The notes below the pieces were generated by a model. That model had not been told where the DNA came from. It saw only the letters and a list, made by a program, of their open reading frames with translations, and searched no databases. The position numbers and the translations under genes were made by a program. Positions 63,274 through 64,000 of a DNA stretch of 64,000 nucleotides are shown here, in pieces. The DNA comes from an uncultured Pseudomonadales bacterium. GTDB lineage: Bacteria > Pseudomonadota > Gammaproteobacteria > Pseudomonadales > Azotimanducaceae. Every line of letters begins with the position of its first letter. Position 1 is the first letter of the stretch. The DNA lies in the NCBI GenBank assembly GCA_958296165.1, contig OY282447.1, positions 1,054,001 through 1,118,000 on the forward strand, read 5' to 3'.

Positions 63274-64000
63274 ATGACATCGCTCTTGGAAGCACTGTAT
63301 CAAGCACGGTTCCGGCTGGCTTACAGCGAGAAGAAAGACACTGCGTTCGAGGCGTGGTTTGCCGCCCTCGCCAGCCATGCTCTACGTGGAGACTTCGAGC
63401 CCGTGGCCGCGCATGGCCGCGATGGGGACTTCAAGTGCGACGGCAGACGGCTGAGTACGAGGACGATATTCCAGTGCTACGCGCCTGTCGAGATGGAGTC
63501 ACGTCGAACCATCGCCAAGATTGACAGCGACTTCCACGGCGCACTAGATCATTGGTCCGGCTGGATGAGAGAGTGGACGCTGGTTCACAATCGCCGACAA
63601 GGCCTGCCGCCCAGAGTAATCCAACACCTAGATCAGATACGGCTGGGAAATCGAAGCGTCGCCATTCACGTCTGGGATCGCCCGCGCCTGCACGACGAGC
63701 TATTCAGCAAGCTCGATGTGGCTGGTTGGGAGGCCGTGTTCGGATTCGCGCCGTCCACTGACGAGGTCGACAAGTTGACCTTCGCAGACATCGTTCCGGT
63801 GATCGACAGCCTGCAGAAAGAGGTATCGGTCGCCGACTTGCCGCCGATAGAACCACCATCCCCACGGAAACTAGAGAAGAACGCGCTGTCGGAAGACGTG
63901 GCAGAGCTCCTTAGAGTCGGCCGCAGGAAGGAGGCATTGGTGGAGCGCTACTTCCGTAGCCACCCGAAGCCGGATCTCGGCGAGAACATCGCGGTCTCGT
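63274..64000 (+). CDS. Probable ABC-three-component-type defence protein, N-terminal part
   Basis: The frame is open from ATG 63274 to the window end (at least 242 residues). The N-terminus LYQARFRLAYSEKKDTAFEA with WFAALASHALRGDFE, the GRDGDFKCDGRRLSTRTIFQ segment and the following CYAPVEM resemble the nuclease-like N-terminal domain of ABC-three-component system proteins. HNRRQGLPPRVIQHLDQIR follows. A PD-(D/E)XK-like Asp/Gln arrangement is possible. The true partner genes would lie to the right, outside the window. The 300 bases upstream hold only a 7-base inverted repeat (gtgccgg/ccggcac) near 63097-63118. Confidence 0.55.
   Translation, partial: MTSLLEALYQARFRLAYSEKKDTAFEAWFAALASHALRGDFEPVAAHGRDGDFKCDGRRLSTRTIFQCYAPVEMESRRTIAKIDSDFHGALDHWSGWMREWTLVHNRRQGLPPRVIQHLDQIRLGNRSVAIHVWDRPRLHDELFSKLDVAGWEAVFGFAPSTDEVDKLTFADIVPVIDSLQKEVSVADLPPIEPPSPRKLEKNALSEDVAELLRVGRRKEALVERYFRSHPKPDLGENIAVS

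Overview
This window is GC-rich chromosomal DNA that fits an uncultured, aerobic gammaproteobacterium. Supporting signs are a System I cytochrome c maturation block (ccmFGHI), TonB-dependent outer-membrane receptors, SpeD/SpeE polyamine genes, FolE2 and a rubrerythrin/Fe-S/DUF3501 operon. Genes are tightly packed and joined by 1-4 base start/stop overlaps. The many insertion sequences, toxin-antitoxin (TA) modules and frameshifted genes suggest a genome in flux, such as that of a marine or host-associated lineage. That lifestyle is inference; no taxonomic marker is present.

Layout. 0-2.4 kb: end of purA, a Trm112-like gene, folE2 and a VOC protein. 2.5-4.1 kb: an intact ISKra4-type IS. 4.2-6.2 kb: a dgcN-dgcA pair for D-glutamate breakdown. 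6.3-8.7 kb: Phd/PIN and HicA/HicB TA modules and an IS remnant. 8.9-13.0 kb: three insertion sequences nested inside one another. 13.1-17.5 kb: ccmF-ccmG-ccmH-ccmI. 17.6-20.5 kb: a ProA-like dehydrogenase, a MaoC hydratase and a CitE-like lyase. 20.7-32.4 kb: a very large TonB receptor, an exported protein, two TPR/CRTAC gene pairs facing each other and a Sel1-type protein. 32.5-34.0 kb: a second intact ISKra4-type IS. 34.0-38.9 kb: two frameshifted genes (AAA/DUF4143 ATPase; ABC permease fused to an M1-like domain). 39.0-43.1 kb: speD, lipoprotein, DUF350 and membrane SpeE-like genes. 43.1-45.2 kb: HicA/HicB, tRNA-Pro and a MATE exporter. 45.5-47.6 kb: an Rpn nuclease gene broken by an IS481-like element. 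47.8-52.7 kb: rubrerythrin, Fe-S oxidoreductase, DUF3501 and a second TonB receptor. 52.7-58.0 kb: an AAA ATPase, a PhyH dioxygenase, a frameshifted DUF6884/GIY-YIG protein and an AAA/DUF4143 ATPase. 58-63 kb: complete and decayed TA modules with IS4 and cysN fragments. 63.3 kb to the end: the start of a protein resembling ABC-three-component defence proteins.

The strongest structural result is the nested stack. Target duplications can be read at the outer and inner levels, and removing each insert in turn restores uninterrupted reading frames. The best candidates for an undescribed system are the receptor/TPR/CRTAC locus, the chain of four overlapping small genes ending in hicB-hicA, and the defence-like genes near the right end.
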